A stretch of DNA of 64,000 nucleotides from Bigelowiella natans CCMP2755 (Eukaryota > Cercozoa > Chlorarachniophyceae). The notes under the pieces were generated by a model. That model was not told the origin of the DNA, ran no database searches, and saw nothing but the letters and a program-made list of their open reading frames with translations. Of the stretch, positions 11,969 to 22,798 are shown piece after piece; within the stretch, counting starts at the first letter, position 1; every line of letters begins with the position of its first letter. The DNA lies in assembly GCA_000320545.1 (NCBI GenBank), contig ADNK01000501.1, positions 1 through 64,000 of the forward strand. The letters are read 5' to 3'. The position numbers and the translations under genes are program-made.

Positions 11969-13162
11969 TGTTTACAGAGGAGAGGAGGTAACTATGGAGC
12001 AGGAACTCGGGAGGTACAAATGAGAAACTACATTACTTCGAAGGAAAACGAAAGAAAGTAAGACACCAAAAAGAAACTATGATCTGAACTGACGAGGTAT
12101 CATCCTATATTGCTACAGGAGAAACGAAGTCTTCAACACTGGACTCGACGATTACAAATCGGGCAACTATGAGGTAGGTTCTTCACTCATGTCTTAATCT
12201 TCGCATAAAACCTCAGAAATGAGAACTATTCTCGCGTTTCTCAAAGGGAATGCTATGATACAAACACAATCACCGATGATGCTATTGTATCTTCCTTCTG
12301 AACCAATAAGACAACGTAGCGTGTTATTCTTGCTCCCCCTATCTCTCACTTGGATTGTTATCGATGCCATTAATTTTGCTTCGACATTATTTTATCATTG
12401 CTGCTGCAAAGGACGCGATTTACAAATTCGAGGATGTGCTTGGAATGGAGCCTCCAAACTACGTTGGAGATAACTTCGCCAGGATTACGCCTATGTACGA
12501 AGTAGCTTCCTACAACATCGCTTGCTGCTACTCAAAGGTTCCCCATCTTTCCTTTCATATAATTAAAAGTGATCCTTCAACGAGTATGAGATGAGGAATT
12601 ACGTCGTATATACTTTGTGAATACATTAGATGAAGAACTTCGATGCTGGACTTGAGGCTCTCAATGACGCTTTGAACTGTGGCTTTGAAGACTATGAAAA
12701 GGTGTGTAGGTGTGCGTAGTTCATAACATGTAACGTTTTGATGGAAAACCTAAGTTACATCGGGTTAAATAAAAATCTTCTGATGTTTTCGGTGCTTTTC
12801 GAATATTAAAATATAAACTGAATACGTATTCAGAGCTTGCACAGCACTTCAATGCACTTTTTTGTAGGGAACTGAGTTGCTCTGGACATGCATTCCCTTA
12901 TGACAACATTTGCTTAGGTTCGTACTGCAGATGGCCTCAAGGAGCTCCGCGAATCAGAGCCTGAAAAATTCAACAAAGTTCTTAATCGATACGATGAACC
13001 CGTCTTTGACCCAAAACTCGTTGAGGTAGCACCAAATAACCATCTCTCTTTACACAACCTTTGCATTTCTTGCCTCCTTTGGTTTCATGCATATGTTAAA
13101 AGAGGTTTCACATTTCTCCTCTTCAGGGTTTCAAGAACTTCTTTGGTATGGGCAAAAACTAA
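10824..13162 (+). CDS. MET1/ZKT-like PDZ-TPR photosystem II assembly protein
   Basis: In plants MET1 (ZKT) is a stroma-side thylakoid protein that binds photosystem II core subunits and aids PSII assembly or repair. Twelve phase-consistent exons can be placed: 10824-10975, 11093-11155, 11229-11376, 11464-11508, 11572-11659, 11822-11874, 11978-12057, 12119-12173, 12412-12537, 12630-12701, 12918-13025 and 13127-13162. The N terminus has a signal peptide (hydrophobic [17 protein letters not shown]) and then a basic, Ser/Thr-rich transit-like segment, so the leader is bipartite. A PDZ-like domain follows ([11 protein letters not shown] ... [17 protein letters not shown]), then TPR-type helices ([53 protein letters not shown]) and a C-terminal [11 protein letters not shown] like the plant tail. 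The gene is convergent with the tandem ubiquitin-like gene downstream. Confidence 0.88.
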
Positions 13163-13958
13163 CTCCAAAATTGGCAGTGGATGATAGCTGAAGCTAGTAA
13201 AGCTCTGCTACGTGAAATATATGAGATTCACTACCGAATATGAGAACATAATTTTGTAGTATCTAAGATTATAACACGAAATATTGCGCAAGCACAATGG
13301 GAATTGTCGAATTGGCTATGCATGTCGTGGAAATACATGGTTCTCTGCGCTCTGCGATGACGCTACGACTGAACATCTAAACATCTAGCGTGAAACGCAA
13401 CTAGCGTAACGGAAAGTATGCGTGCATGCCCTTGCGACACGTGCACGACATGCGGCACCTACGCATGCATCTGCAGCTGCTGCAAAAAGTGTTCGTAATA
13501 GATCGTGCGAAAGACAACATGGTACGGTAGCACCCATGGCGGGGCATCATCGTGGAGTCTACTCACCGTTGCTAGCTAGCGAGTCTTGTATGAGAGAAAC
13601 AAAATTAGACGAAGTAATTACCGAATGTAGTAATGCAGCAGCATGATGAGCCTTTGCGCCTGCAAGTAAAGCTTGCTTGCTTTCTGTGCCTTAATTGACA
13701 CTGACACAACAATCGTTGACACTTATGTTCGCTAATAGTAATGAGGGCACTGCAACAATGTCTAGATGTACACGAAGAACCTCTCCGTTTCTCCTTTCGC
13801 ATACTATATTGTTGTACAAACTGTCCATTGAGCTGAAGATGTTGATGATGGTAATGAAGAGGATGAGGAGGAAGTGGAACTAGAAGTGTTTCCCGTTGAC
13901 GTAGACGAGGATAATAAGGAGATGGAGGAGGAGGAGGGTTGTTCTGCAGTTGACGTTG
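13163..13958. other. Convergent 3' spacer with CTAG/TGCATG words
   Basis: The spacer lies between the stops of the MET1-like gene (+) and the tandem ubiquitin-like gene (-). Around 13300-13600 it has CATGTCG, GCATGC, GCATGCATC and GCTAGCTAGC words like the other 3'-end islands. No gene is supported; short open frames here have no recognisable content. Confidence 0.5.
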
Positions 13959-14008
13959 CTAGGTGGGCGGTTGCTGCTGGAAAACACATATGTTGTAAGA
14001 GAAACACA

Positions 14009-14062
<54 letters not shown>

Positions 14063-17000
14063 GAGAAACAAAATAGAAAGAAAATCATCAACAAGATGAA
14101 ATCAATAAAATTAGTTCCCATCCATGTTGTTTGTTAGAGCGTATCGTAGAACTACTTGTATTGCATTGCTTCTCAAATACGTTACTTCCAGTGTCGTGCT
14201 CCATAGCCCTCGTGGTCCTCTTAACCGGTAGATTTTCTCGCATAGTCTTTCGTACCACACGTTTTAAAACGCTTCACATTGAATAACACATTGATGGCAT
14301 CTTATATGTTATCTACATCGTACATCCTTCTCATCATATTTCCTCGCAACCTCAAGAGATTACTCATGGCATTGGGGGGTCAGAGAGAATACATAACGAA
14401 GATGTATATCGTCGATAGCTCGGAACATATTTGCAAATAATGATTACTTTATAAAAGCACACGCCACACACACGCACTTACATAATAATCCTCTTGCAGA
14501 TTATATAGCGCACGTGCGGATTTGGGATAGTAGGGGACCACGAAGATATAAATATGTGTCTGAAGGGAGAAGTAAGGGTAGCAAGCACACACTTAACTTA
14601 TTCCAATCAGTGTATTTGCATGCAGCATCTACGACACATATTCAAATGAAATATAATTGATTGTGACTTTGCCAATACTACTAAGCGCATCTGCCAAATA
14701 TAGGCATGCAGACAACGAAATGCTGAAAAACTATCTGTCAAGAAATGGGGAAATTATTCTAAAAAATCAAAACAAAAGATGCAGATGATGACCGTATCCA
14801 CCCTATTCAATAGAGCATCAGTATTAAGAACAATATGCTAGGATGATAGCGACATAGAAAGAACCTACCTGCGGCCTTATTGGACGCTGTAGGTACCATT
14901 CCATCACTCTGAATTCGAAAGCTTTCATCTTCTCCTCTTTTTCCTCCACCTTCTCCACAAGTGCTCTGAAATAGCCGTGGATGCCGTCCTCGTCGTTGCC
15001 GTTTCTGTCATCCTATGGAGAAGACAAGTTGCACGACAAACGCGAGCATTCTATATGAAATGATACGCATAAAAGTACAATATTTATAATAAATATATAC
15101 TTATATTTATGTTCATATGTCACCTCAATCTGCTTGATCTTTTTCGCATTATTAACATCATCGTCGTTACCTGCTTCTGCCTCACGAAGAAGATCTGCGT
15201 AGGAATGCTATGATTGTCATGCTGTGCAGCATCTATGACTCCCACTTCGACTCTGCACTGAAGAGATGATGATGAGGAGTAGGAAAAAGAGGAGGAGGAT
15301 GCTGCATCGGAGGAGGAAGCGAATGACGTCGACGAATTGCAGGTTAAGAGCGATCCAGTATTCTGAATCTAAAGCAACAAGTAGGATGACACGAATAACT
15401 CACATTTTACACACACGTTGAACAGTGCATGCCTCGGTGCACGTGTAATGAGCTATTGTAATGTTGTTGTTGTTGTTGTTGTTGCTTTCCAGTTATAGCA
15501 AGTCATGTTCATCACACCTCTACAACGAGAAGAGATGTGGCTGATGGGTTTATTGCGTAGCGAATCATGGAATTCTCCAGAAGAGGCCAATGTGAAGTGC
15601 CAAGGCTCAAGTTCTTGAAGACAAGCTGTGGAGATAAAGACATACAAATGGTGTTTGTGCTATCAAATTATGGTGCTCAGCAGTTTCCTTCGTCTCGTTT
15701 ATTAGCAGCAGCAAAACACTATTTTTCATCAACACTTTCTCACGGTTAGGTAGAATTATTCCAAAAAGTATGTATGTATGTATGATTGATTGACACAACA
15801 CACCTTGGAGGGAAGTAGCTCCAGAAGAGCCTTCGAGTTGCTTCCGGTAAGAACATTTCCACGATGACGACGACCCTCGTAGTTCTGGAGTCCAGGTAAG
15901 GAAATACTTAGCTCAATAGCCAGATCGGGAGTATTGATATCGTCACTCCTTGCGTCGTAGCCGCCGTCATCGTCGCCTTCTTGTTGTTGATTTTCTTGTT
16001 TTTCTTCCTCAGAATGAACGAAAGAAGGGTTGAAGGGATTGCCCGTTGGGGGCTTCCTGCCATCCCCACTATCATCGACATCATCGTCGGTATTGTCATT
16101 ATTAGTTATAGTAATGTCTTCATGGCTGCTCTTCCGTTGTCCCTTCTGGTGTGATGATGGTACCCTCCTCACTGCGCTTTCCTCCTCCTCACGACGGAAG
16201 GACTCACTCACCGTCCTCTTAAACTGCTTTTCTAACATGTTCTTTTCCTTGTACTTTTCATCGACATCTTTCCGTCGCCTCCGCTCCGTCTCGATGACCT
16301 CAACAGTTTCCTGGTTGATGTTGTCGTTCTTGTTGTTGTTGACGATGATCACGTTGTCTTCTGAGCATACTGGAGTATTATAATCCACAGAGGTAGATTG
16401 GGAGGAAGGAGGATGAGGAATGTAGAAGTTGGTTGTATCATCAATGCCCTCCTCCTCTTTCTTCTCTTCCTCTTCCAAGGTCAATTGGAATCCGTCATTG
16501 ATACCCTCCTCTTCCAAGGTCTTTTCCTCTCTGAATGATGAAGCAGCGCACAGTAAAAGAAGAAGCAGAAGAAGTATATGATGTAACGAGGAGTACTATT
16601 ATGCACAAAATCTCCGTTCTACTTCTCCAAATATTGACGTCTACTTTCTACTGTTCCATGCTAGGATTTGTTGCTGCTGCTGTGGCAAAATTACTTCAGG
16701 CGTCTTCCATTCTCCATCAGTCGTATGTGAGCATTGCTCGTCGGAATCGGAAGCAGCATTTTCCTGCTCTTATTCTTGAATTTCTCAAGGATCTCTCCCA
16801 CCTTTTGGAATCTAAGCATATACCAACAACACGTTATGAGGAAGAAGAAGCATTATCAGAGTTGAGTCATGTGAAGTTTTGAAATCGACGAATTTGGAAG
16901 GTATAGCGGTAGACATCGACGTTCATTATCCTGGAAACGGCGGCACAACGGTAGTAGTAATAGCACACTCGGTTTGATTCACAATTTGGTCATCCAAAGA

Positions 17001-17894
17001 AATACTAATATTCATTAAACAAATGCCTCTGTTTTCAATGTTAAGGATCAATGGTGATACCTTCGAAGGCACACCTTTTTACTGATTGGTTTTATGTGCC
17101 CCTTGATGACCGTGTCCTGGGCCAACTGAAGCTGGACTCCATCGACAACACCTTCCTCTGCGAAGGTCTTCCCATTACTTTAGAAGACGACAGAACCGAC
17201 GAAGAGGAGAGAGGTGCAAGAAAATGCGAAAATGCAAGGTTTAACAGGAATAGTCCAAACAGAAGAACATCTGATTTCGGCTTCGTTTCGGATTTTCGCA
17301 TGAAGAAAGTCGCAATACCTGAGGAGTTTTCCATTCTGATACTGCAGCCGCAAAGGGGCGCTTGTCGTCCCTGGATGTGTCCTGTTCTGTTCTTCAAGAA
17401 ATTTCCCCACAACTTGGAACCTGAAGCAAGCGGAATATCATCTCATCATCACATTGTCTCCTCAGTCGAAGCTTTTGATTCGTTATTCCTTGTAGACGAT
17501 CTGCTAAAAAAGGAGAAAAACTGCGAGAAAAGGCTTTGTCTCAACCCTAGATGGTTCAGCATAATAATGCCTTTACGCAAAGAATACAGATGATGGCTGG
17601 GATTGTAGCTAAATCTATTACTTCTGATAATGATAATGATGATGATGATAATAATAACAACAATAATAATCCTAGTAAAGATAATCATAAGTACCTGCGC
17701 ACGGTAGTTCTCCTTGTTCCGATGTAAACATTAATTTTGTCTTCATCGTCTATTATCATTCTGTATCCTCCTCGTCCGTTCCTTCTTCCGCGCCTTTGTG
17801 TCCTTCCCCTTCCCGTCCTCCTCTGTCTGATGGAAACACCTCGCTGCACGTGTGCTGTCGAAGATCGCTGATATATGGCGGGGAGTTTCATCAT
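13959..17894 (-). CDS. Unknown protein with two tandem ubiquitin-like domains
   Basis: The role is unknown. Exons I can place, 5' to 3': 17695-17894, 17319-17420, 17061-17177, 16886-16930, 16695-16811, 15804-16530, 15518-15625, about 15171-15368, 14869-15012, 14482-14559, then short pieces near 14318-14344 and 14190-14240, ending at 13959-13976. The start is the ATG at 17894, followed by an Arg/Gly-rich basic stretch. Domain 1 reads INVYIGTRRTTVRRFQVVG ... LRLQYQNGKLL ... KTFAEEGVVDGVQLQL. Domain 2 reads MNVDVYRYTFQIRRFQKVG ... IRLMENGRRL ... KTLEEEGINDGFQLTL. Both follow the beta-grasp pattern of ubiquitin (strand, strand, helix, LRL..NGK.L, TL...G..DG..L.L), and introns fall at the same places in the same phase. 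An acidic low-complexity linker and an unrecognised C-terminal region (YIFVVPYYPKSARALYNL) follow. The junction between 16886 and 16811 lacks a GT donor. Confidence 0.7.
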
Positions 17895-18940
17895 AAGACT
17901 AAAAAATAATAGAAATCTTGGTGGGAGAGGGGGAAGGGGTGTAAGTAGCAGAGTGCCTCGGCATCTTATTGCACATTTTTTATATGGACTCCCATCCAGC
18001 GTTATTGACTGTGGTCATGTATACATTCTTGATCTTAACAACCATTTGTGATACATATCCTTCTTAGACTGAAAATTATACTCGGCCATGGGAGTGGGGT
18101 GAGTACGATATTTTACCACGAAGGGATGTCTTTCTCTTTCGCTCACTTCCCTCTTTAGAGAGTTTCATTTGTTTGTTCTCTTATGTATTTACGTTTTAAC
18201 TGTTCGCTATACTTGCAGCTAATTTATAATGATGAGAGAGCATTTCTTTCCCAGACAACTAGTCGTGTGAGGAATTGACAATGAAAATGTTTTGTAGTCG
18301 TATCGAACGAAAGGAGATGATTACTATTTATCTCTCTATACCTCCGTTCTGAGGATTCTCTCGGATACCTTATTGGTTCTTTTAAGGATCCTTGGTCTCT
18401 TTGGTGGCAATAATCGCCTGCCTCTCCCCCCCCGACCTCGTTTGCGCTTCGACGTCATCACCACTCGTTCTTTCCGCAAAGAGTACCTGTCGGCTACCTT
18501 TTCAGCTACCTTTTCAGGCCGGAACGGGTAGTATCTAGATAAAAATATAAACCGAAGATTACCTAATTAATTTTAGAGCACCTTCATTGCAATTCCAAAA
18601 CCAACTTTCGGATTAAAAGGAAGTGAGGACTCACTGCTGATGTCCAGAGGGTAATTCCATGCCCAGAACGCTGGCGTGTTTCGAGAGCTCTCTGAGATTC
18701 TCGGAGATCTGTCGAGATAAACGTCGACGTGACACTAAAGGTTCAATTTCAGTTCTTTTAGGCCTATTTTGGAGTCCGTATCACCTCAATTTGTAACAGC
18801 GTCAGCTAAAATTGAATAAAACAGAAATAAAACCACTACATTCATGGTTTTAAGATTTCAGTCTTATGAACCAGGAGATCTAAGTATAAAATTACTAAAG
18901 CTGCCTACGCCACGAACCACAAATCGCACGACCCCCCATC
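17895..18940. promoter_or_regulatory. Divergent 5' spacer between ubiquitin-like and PsbP-like genes
   Basis: The spacer is about 1.05 kb long and lies between two divergent start codons. It has no recognisable gene, no microsatellite and essentially none of the CTAG/TGCATG islands found at gene 3' ends. AT-rich stretches near 18540-18610 and 18790-18900 could hold core promoter elements of the PsbP-like gene, but no specific motif can be claimed. Confidence 0.4.
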
Positions 18941-19702
18941 ATGCTTGGTAATTCATCGACGATGTCGACAGCAGTAATCTGCTTCGTAGCTGGGGCAATG
19001 TTTCTCTTTGTTTCATTCTCCTCTTCCAACAATTTGGCTCTCTCGAGCGTGGTGCGCAGCTCCAGAGTGCAGCAGCCGCATTTTGTGGCCTGCAATGGCC
19101 GCGGCCGTGCTGCAAGACACCTCGACTTCAGGGTCAGGGCGAGCCAAGAAGAATTTTCGCAAATGAACCGACGTAATATGATGATTGGTGTTGCATCTTC
19201 CGCCATTGGCACTGCTGTTGCTCCTGCATCGATGGCGAAGGGTGTCAAGGGATTCCAGCAGCACAAGGATACTGGAGATCGCTACGAATTCTTATATCCA
19301 TTCGGTTGGGAGGAAATTTATGTCAAGGGTACCGACATCCTCTACAAAGACATCATTGAGCCACTCGAAACGGCGAGTGTAACTGTCATTGAGACGGAAA
19401 AGAAATCTATCACAGAGTATGGGGATATTCAGGACGTCACAGGCTCTTTGGCCGAGAAGGTGCTGACCCCCCCTGGACAAGCTGTAAAGATGCTTAGCGC
19501 AAAGGAGAGGCAAGATGGAGGCAAGACTTACTATCAGTTTGAATTCACCGCCAAAAATAATCGCTACACACGCCACAGTCTGGTCTCTGCCGCTATCAAC
19601 AACGGCAAGTATTACATTTTCGTGACGAGCGCTAACGAAAGGAGGTGGAACATCATGGGAGATCGTCTTAAAAAGGTGGCGGATAGCTTCAAGCTGGTCT
19701 AA
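18941..19702 (+). CDS. PsbP-domain thylakoid lumen protein
   Basis: PsbP-family proteins act in the thylakoid lumen as extrinsic photosystem II subunits or as assembly and NDH-related factors; this one resembles the PsbP-like/PPD branch rather than classical PsbP. The 253-residue frame has no intron, unlike its neighbours. The leader has three parts: a hydrophobic signal sequence at about residues 8-27 (STAVICFVAGAMFLFVSF), a basic Ser/Arg-rich transit-like part, and a twin-arginine lumen signal (MNRRNMMIGVASSAIGTAVA, cleavage near ASMAKG). The mature domain starts KGFQQHKDTGDRYEFLYPFG and includes WEEIYVKGTDILYKDIIEP, a TYYQFEF strand and the C-terminal ANERRWNIMGDRLKKVADSF motif typical of the fold. 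A second in-frame ATG lies at 18962. Confidence 0.9.
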   Translation: MLGNSSTMSTAVICFVAGAMFLFVSFSSSNNLALSSVVRSSRVQQPHFVACNGRGRAARHLDFRVRASQEEFSQMNRRNMMIGVASSAIGTAVAPASMAKGVKGFQQHKDTGDRYEFLYPFGWEEIYVKGTDILYKDIIEPLETASVTVIETEKKSITEYGDIQDVTGSLAEKVLTPPGQAVKMLSAKERQDGGKTYYQFEFTAKNNRYTRHSLVSAAINNGKYYIFVTSANERRWNIMGDRLKKVADSFKLV

Positions 19703-20735
19703 GTCTTTCAGTTCTTCTCCTCGACATTCATTCTTCACGCCAAAATGCGCCTGTCTACTACAGTCTAATTGAATCGCCCCATCAGTACGCTCTCCTCTTC
19801 TTCTTCTTCTACAAAATAACGTTAGCATAATACTGCAATGCAGAGCTGCATTATTTCATGCTCGAAGAAACAAGAAACGGTGAGCTGCAAGCCTGGTGGA
19901 GAAACTAATGAAGTTTTAATCACCGCCATTAATATGTTGCGGAGCATAGGTAAAAAGAGGCTACTCAAGTGTAAGGTTAGATTGGGATAGCTACTACACC
20001 TTGCAAATTCGCCTCGACTTCGTTCAATACTCATAATAATGGCATCACATATAAACATACGAGATGCAGGGATTGCGCCAAGCAAGTCATTGCGCATGTA
20101 GTTGTTCGTTCATCGAGCATGACGGAGGACTGATAACCATTACTTTCATGTCTAGCTGGTCAAAATGTGCACTGCACCATGCAACATCTACACATAGCTG
20201 CAGTTGCACACTTGCACTGTGTGATGTTGTGTGCTACATGCATGTGTCTGTGCAACACATGCTCCTCTCGCATGCGATAGACATCAAAATGTTCACACAC
20301 ACACACACACATGTGTGTGTGTGTGTGTCTAGGTGTGTGTTGTGCACACATGTGTGCCACATCATGGATGCGCGCCATTTGTGGTGTTGGCAATCTCATT
20401 GGGACATTCATGATGTCCCGAGGACAATGCACACAAGCAGATGCCACATGCGACACGTGCTAGCGTGTGACACGCTGCAGGACATGCCAGCATGGATCAT
20501 CTCTTGCAATGATGCAGGAATGAGCACGAACCTCATCCAAGACTCAAACTGAACAAACAACTGACGGCCATCATGGACCGCATCAACGACGAAACAAAAC
20601 GCCTCACAAATGCAGAACAAAGAGCTCGCACTGCTGCGCGCAAAGCACGACATGTAGGCCGACCAAATTGCATTGCTTTCATGCACGCATGCAACACATG
20701 ACACTGGAATGAACAAACATGTGCAACTTGGATGA

Positions 20736-20845
20736 GCGCTGTGACCGCTGTTTTGCACAGCTCTAGCTAGCTAGAGCTACATTGGGATGACTATTGAAAA
20801 AATTTGAACATTTCATTGCATCCGTCTCATGTGTACGGATGCAAT
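20736..20845 (+). repeat. Dispersed hairpin-type repeat, copy 1
   Basis: This copy has the family order: a GAGCGCTGTgaCCGC-like start, then AGCTACATTGGGATGAC, ATTGAAAA, an AT-rich stretch, and CATTGCATCCGTCTCATG. A short inverted copy of the last block (CGGATGCAATG) follows at once, so the 3' end can fold back. Confidence 0.7.
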
Positions 20846-20861
20846 GACAACACGCACCAAA

Positions 20862-20965
20862 ACAGTGTGGCCGCCACTCTGCACACATGCTAGCATGCAA
20901 ACATCCACATCAGGATGACAATTGAAAACATGTAGCCATTTCATCACATCTGACTCATTGTGTAC
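20862..20965 (+). repeat. Dispersed hairpin-type repeat, copy 2 (degenerate)
   Basis: This copy follows the same order as copy 1: GTGGCCGC, GCATGCTAGC-type words, AGGATGACAATTGAAAA, ATTTCATCACATC. It is more diverged, and the final CCGTCTCAT block reads CTGACTCAT. Confidence 0.55.
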
Positions 20966-21089
20966 ATCTGCAGCGTAGCATGAAACACGTGAACAAGCAC
21001 ATGATGTGAGCTCTGTAGCCGCGGGCTTGCTAGATTGCATTCTGCAATTGACGAAAGATTTAATCACATCCTCATTGTTACATCCGCTA

Positions 21090-21220
21090 GATCCGGCTCA
21101 TCTAGTCAAAGTGCACACATGAACGGATGCATGATGAATGTTCAAATCCTTTCAATTGCCATCCTAATGTAGCTGTCTAGCTAGCTAGCTATGCAAATCT
21201 GCGGCTACAGCGCTCATGTG
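21090..21220 (-). repeat. Dispersed hairpin-type repeat, inverted copy
   Basis: On the + strand it reads CGGATGCATGATGAAT, CCTTTCAATTG, CCATCCTAATGTAGCTG, GCTAGCTAGC and GCGGCTACAGCGCTCATG. This is the reverse complement of the family, including the distal GAGCGCTGTAGCCGC block. A further partial copy lies at about 21000-21080. Confidence 0.65.
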
Positions 21221-21390
21221 TTTAGATGTGTTTAGATGTGCATGTATGTTAGCATGTACATGCCTCTCCATTTAATTGTTGACATGTTTGACCAAGCCTA
21301 GCTAGCTAGCCTGATGCATTCAAAGCGCATGAAATACATTAGCGCTGAAAGCACAATCTAGCAATGCTGTCAATGGCTGTTTAAGATGGC

Positions 21391-21458
21391 AGCTACATCG
21401 CTCATCAGATGGATGACCATTGAAAATTTTTAATTTATTCATTACATCCGTCTCATGT

Positions 21459-21502
<44 letters not shown>

Positions 21503-21558
21503 ATGAGACGGATGTAATGAGTTGATTAAATCTTTTTAATGGTCATCCTAATGTAGCT
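21391..21558. repeat. Hairpin formed by two facing repeat copies around a TA tract
   Basis: The left arm (21391-21455) holds AGCTACAT, GGATGACCATTGAAAA and CATTACATCCGTCTCAT. The right arm (21503-21558) is its reverse complement with few mismatches (ATGAGACGGATGTAATGA ... GGTCATCCTAATGTAGCT). A (TA)n/(GT)n microsatellite of about 45 bases forms the loop. The structure resembles a fold-back or MITE-like element, but no target-site duplication could be fixed. Confidence 0.8.
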
Positions 21559-21803
21559 GCGCAATGCAGCGGCTACAGCGCTCATGTTGATACATACGCC
21601 TGTATAGCTCTCATACATGCATGCAATAAATTGCTGAGAACAAAAAATGTAAATGATTGACTACATTAATCTGTCACTAAGGATATAAATAAAGTGATAA
21701 TTGTATTTCCATGTTACTTTCTGATTTAACTGATAATATTTTAGATGAAGCTACATGCTGTGTAGCCCTACATTTCTACTTGATGCAAATTCTTGAACTT
21801 ATA

Positions 21804-22500
21804 CTATTCCATCATCCACAGCTCTATTTCGCTATGGTGAGTTGTCTCAGAGCTAGCCTCTCCCTGTATCTGCATCATAAGAATGAGGGAAAAGAAACAG
21901 AAACGGGTGGGGTAAGTCACATTTCCTATTAGATGTGCGAGCTAGGTTAATATACCTGTTGTTGTTGGAGTAGCTGCTTGAGAGCAGGAGAAGAGGGGGT
22001 GACTCCTGACAGCGGATGTATTCGCAAATATGTTAAGTTGCACCGAGTAGTGGGCCCTTGCTATCAGCACTGCTATAATTCCTTCACATTATCAAAAGAA
22101 AGAACCTCACCCAGTCGCTGATACGCTCTTGCCATTCGAAAAGGCACGCCCACCCCCTCAAGCGCTAGGGCTTGTGCTGCCGCGGCAGAATCCGTATTGC
22201 TGCTTTTGGCTCGGTGAGTCCCCTCTTCTATTTTTCTCGAAATGCAAGTTAGGAACCTACGCGATGGCGGGAATGAGGGGGTGGGAGAGGAGTGTGAAAC
22301 GGTAGGTAGAGATGATCCACCATCACGACTTAAGAGGAAGAACTACTAATACAACTAACAACCCTGAACCATCCCCATACAGATGATACGGATGCATTTC
22401 GTCAAGACTTGTAGTAGCACGCACAACCAACATATTTTTGGAACAGGAGCAAAGTTTTCCCCATTGTTTACTTTATGCAAAAGAGCATGAGGGCTATATG

Positions 22501-22548
<48 letters not shown>

Positions 22549-22756
22549 AGGATTTCTTAACGCAGGTACAAACGATACGACAAGCTACCGTTTCTCCACG
22601 AAACTCCAGAACCCAGCATCTTCAAAGAGCTGATTGAACATCATCCTCTTCTCTTGGCCATCTAGACGCTCTCGCAAGCGCACGCATGCCTCCAGTAATC
22701 GAGTAACTTTCACATTGGGCGGAGCTTGAGTAGAAGCAAGGAGGGTTTGACCTAGA

Positions 22757-22798
<42 letters not shown>

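Larger units (their letters stand above)
19703..21803. other. Long convergent 3' spacer with island words and hairpin repeats
   Basis: The 2.1 kb between two gene stops holds no credible gene. From about 20060 it is rich in CACATG, GCATGC and GCTAGCTAGC. It contains an ACAC/TGTG near-palindrome (20296-20350) and at least six copies of a short repeat, two of which form a hairpin around a TA microsatellite (21391-21558). Confidence 0.7.
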
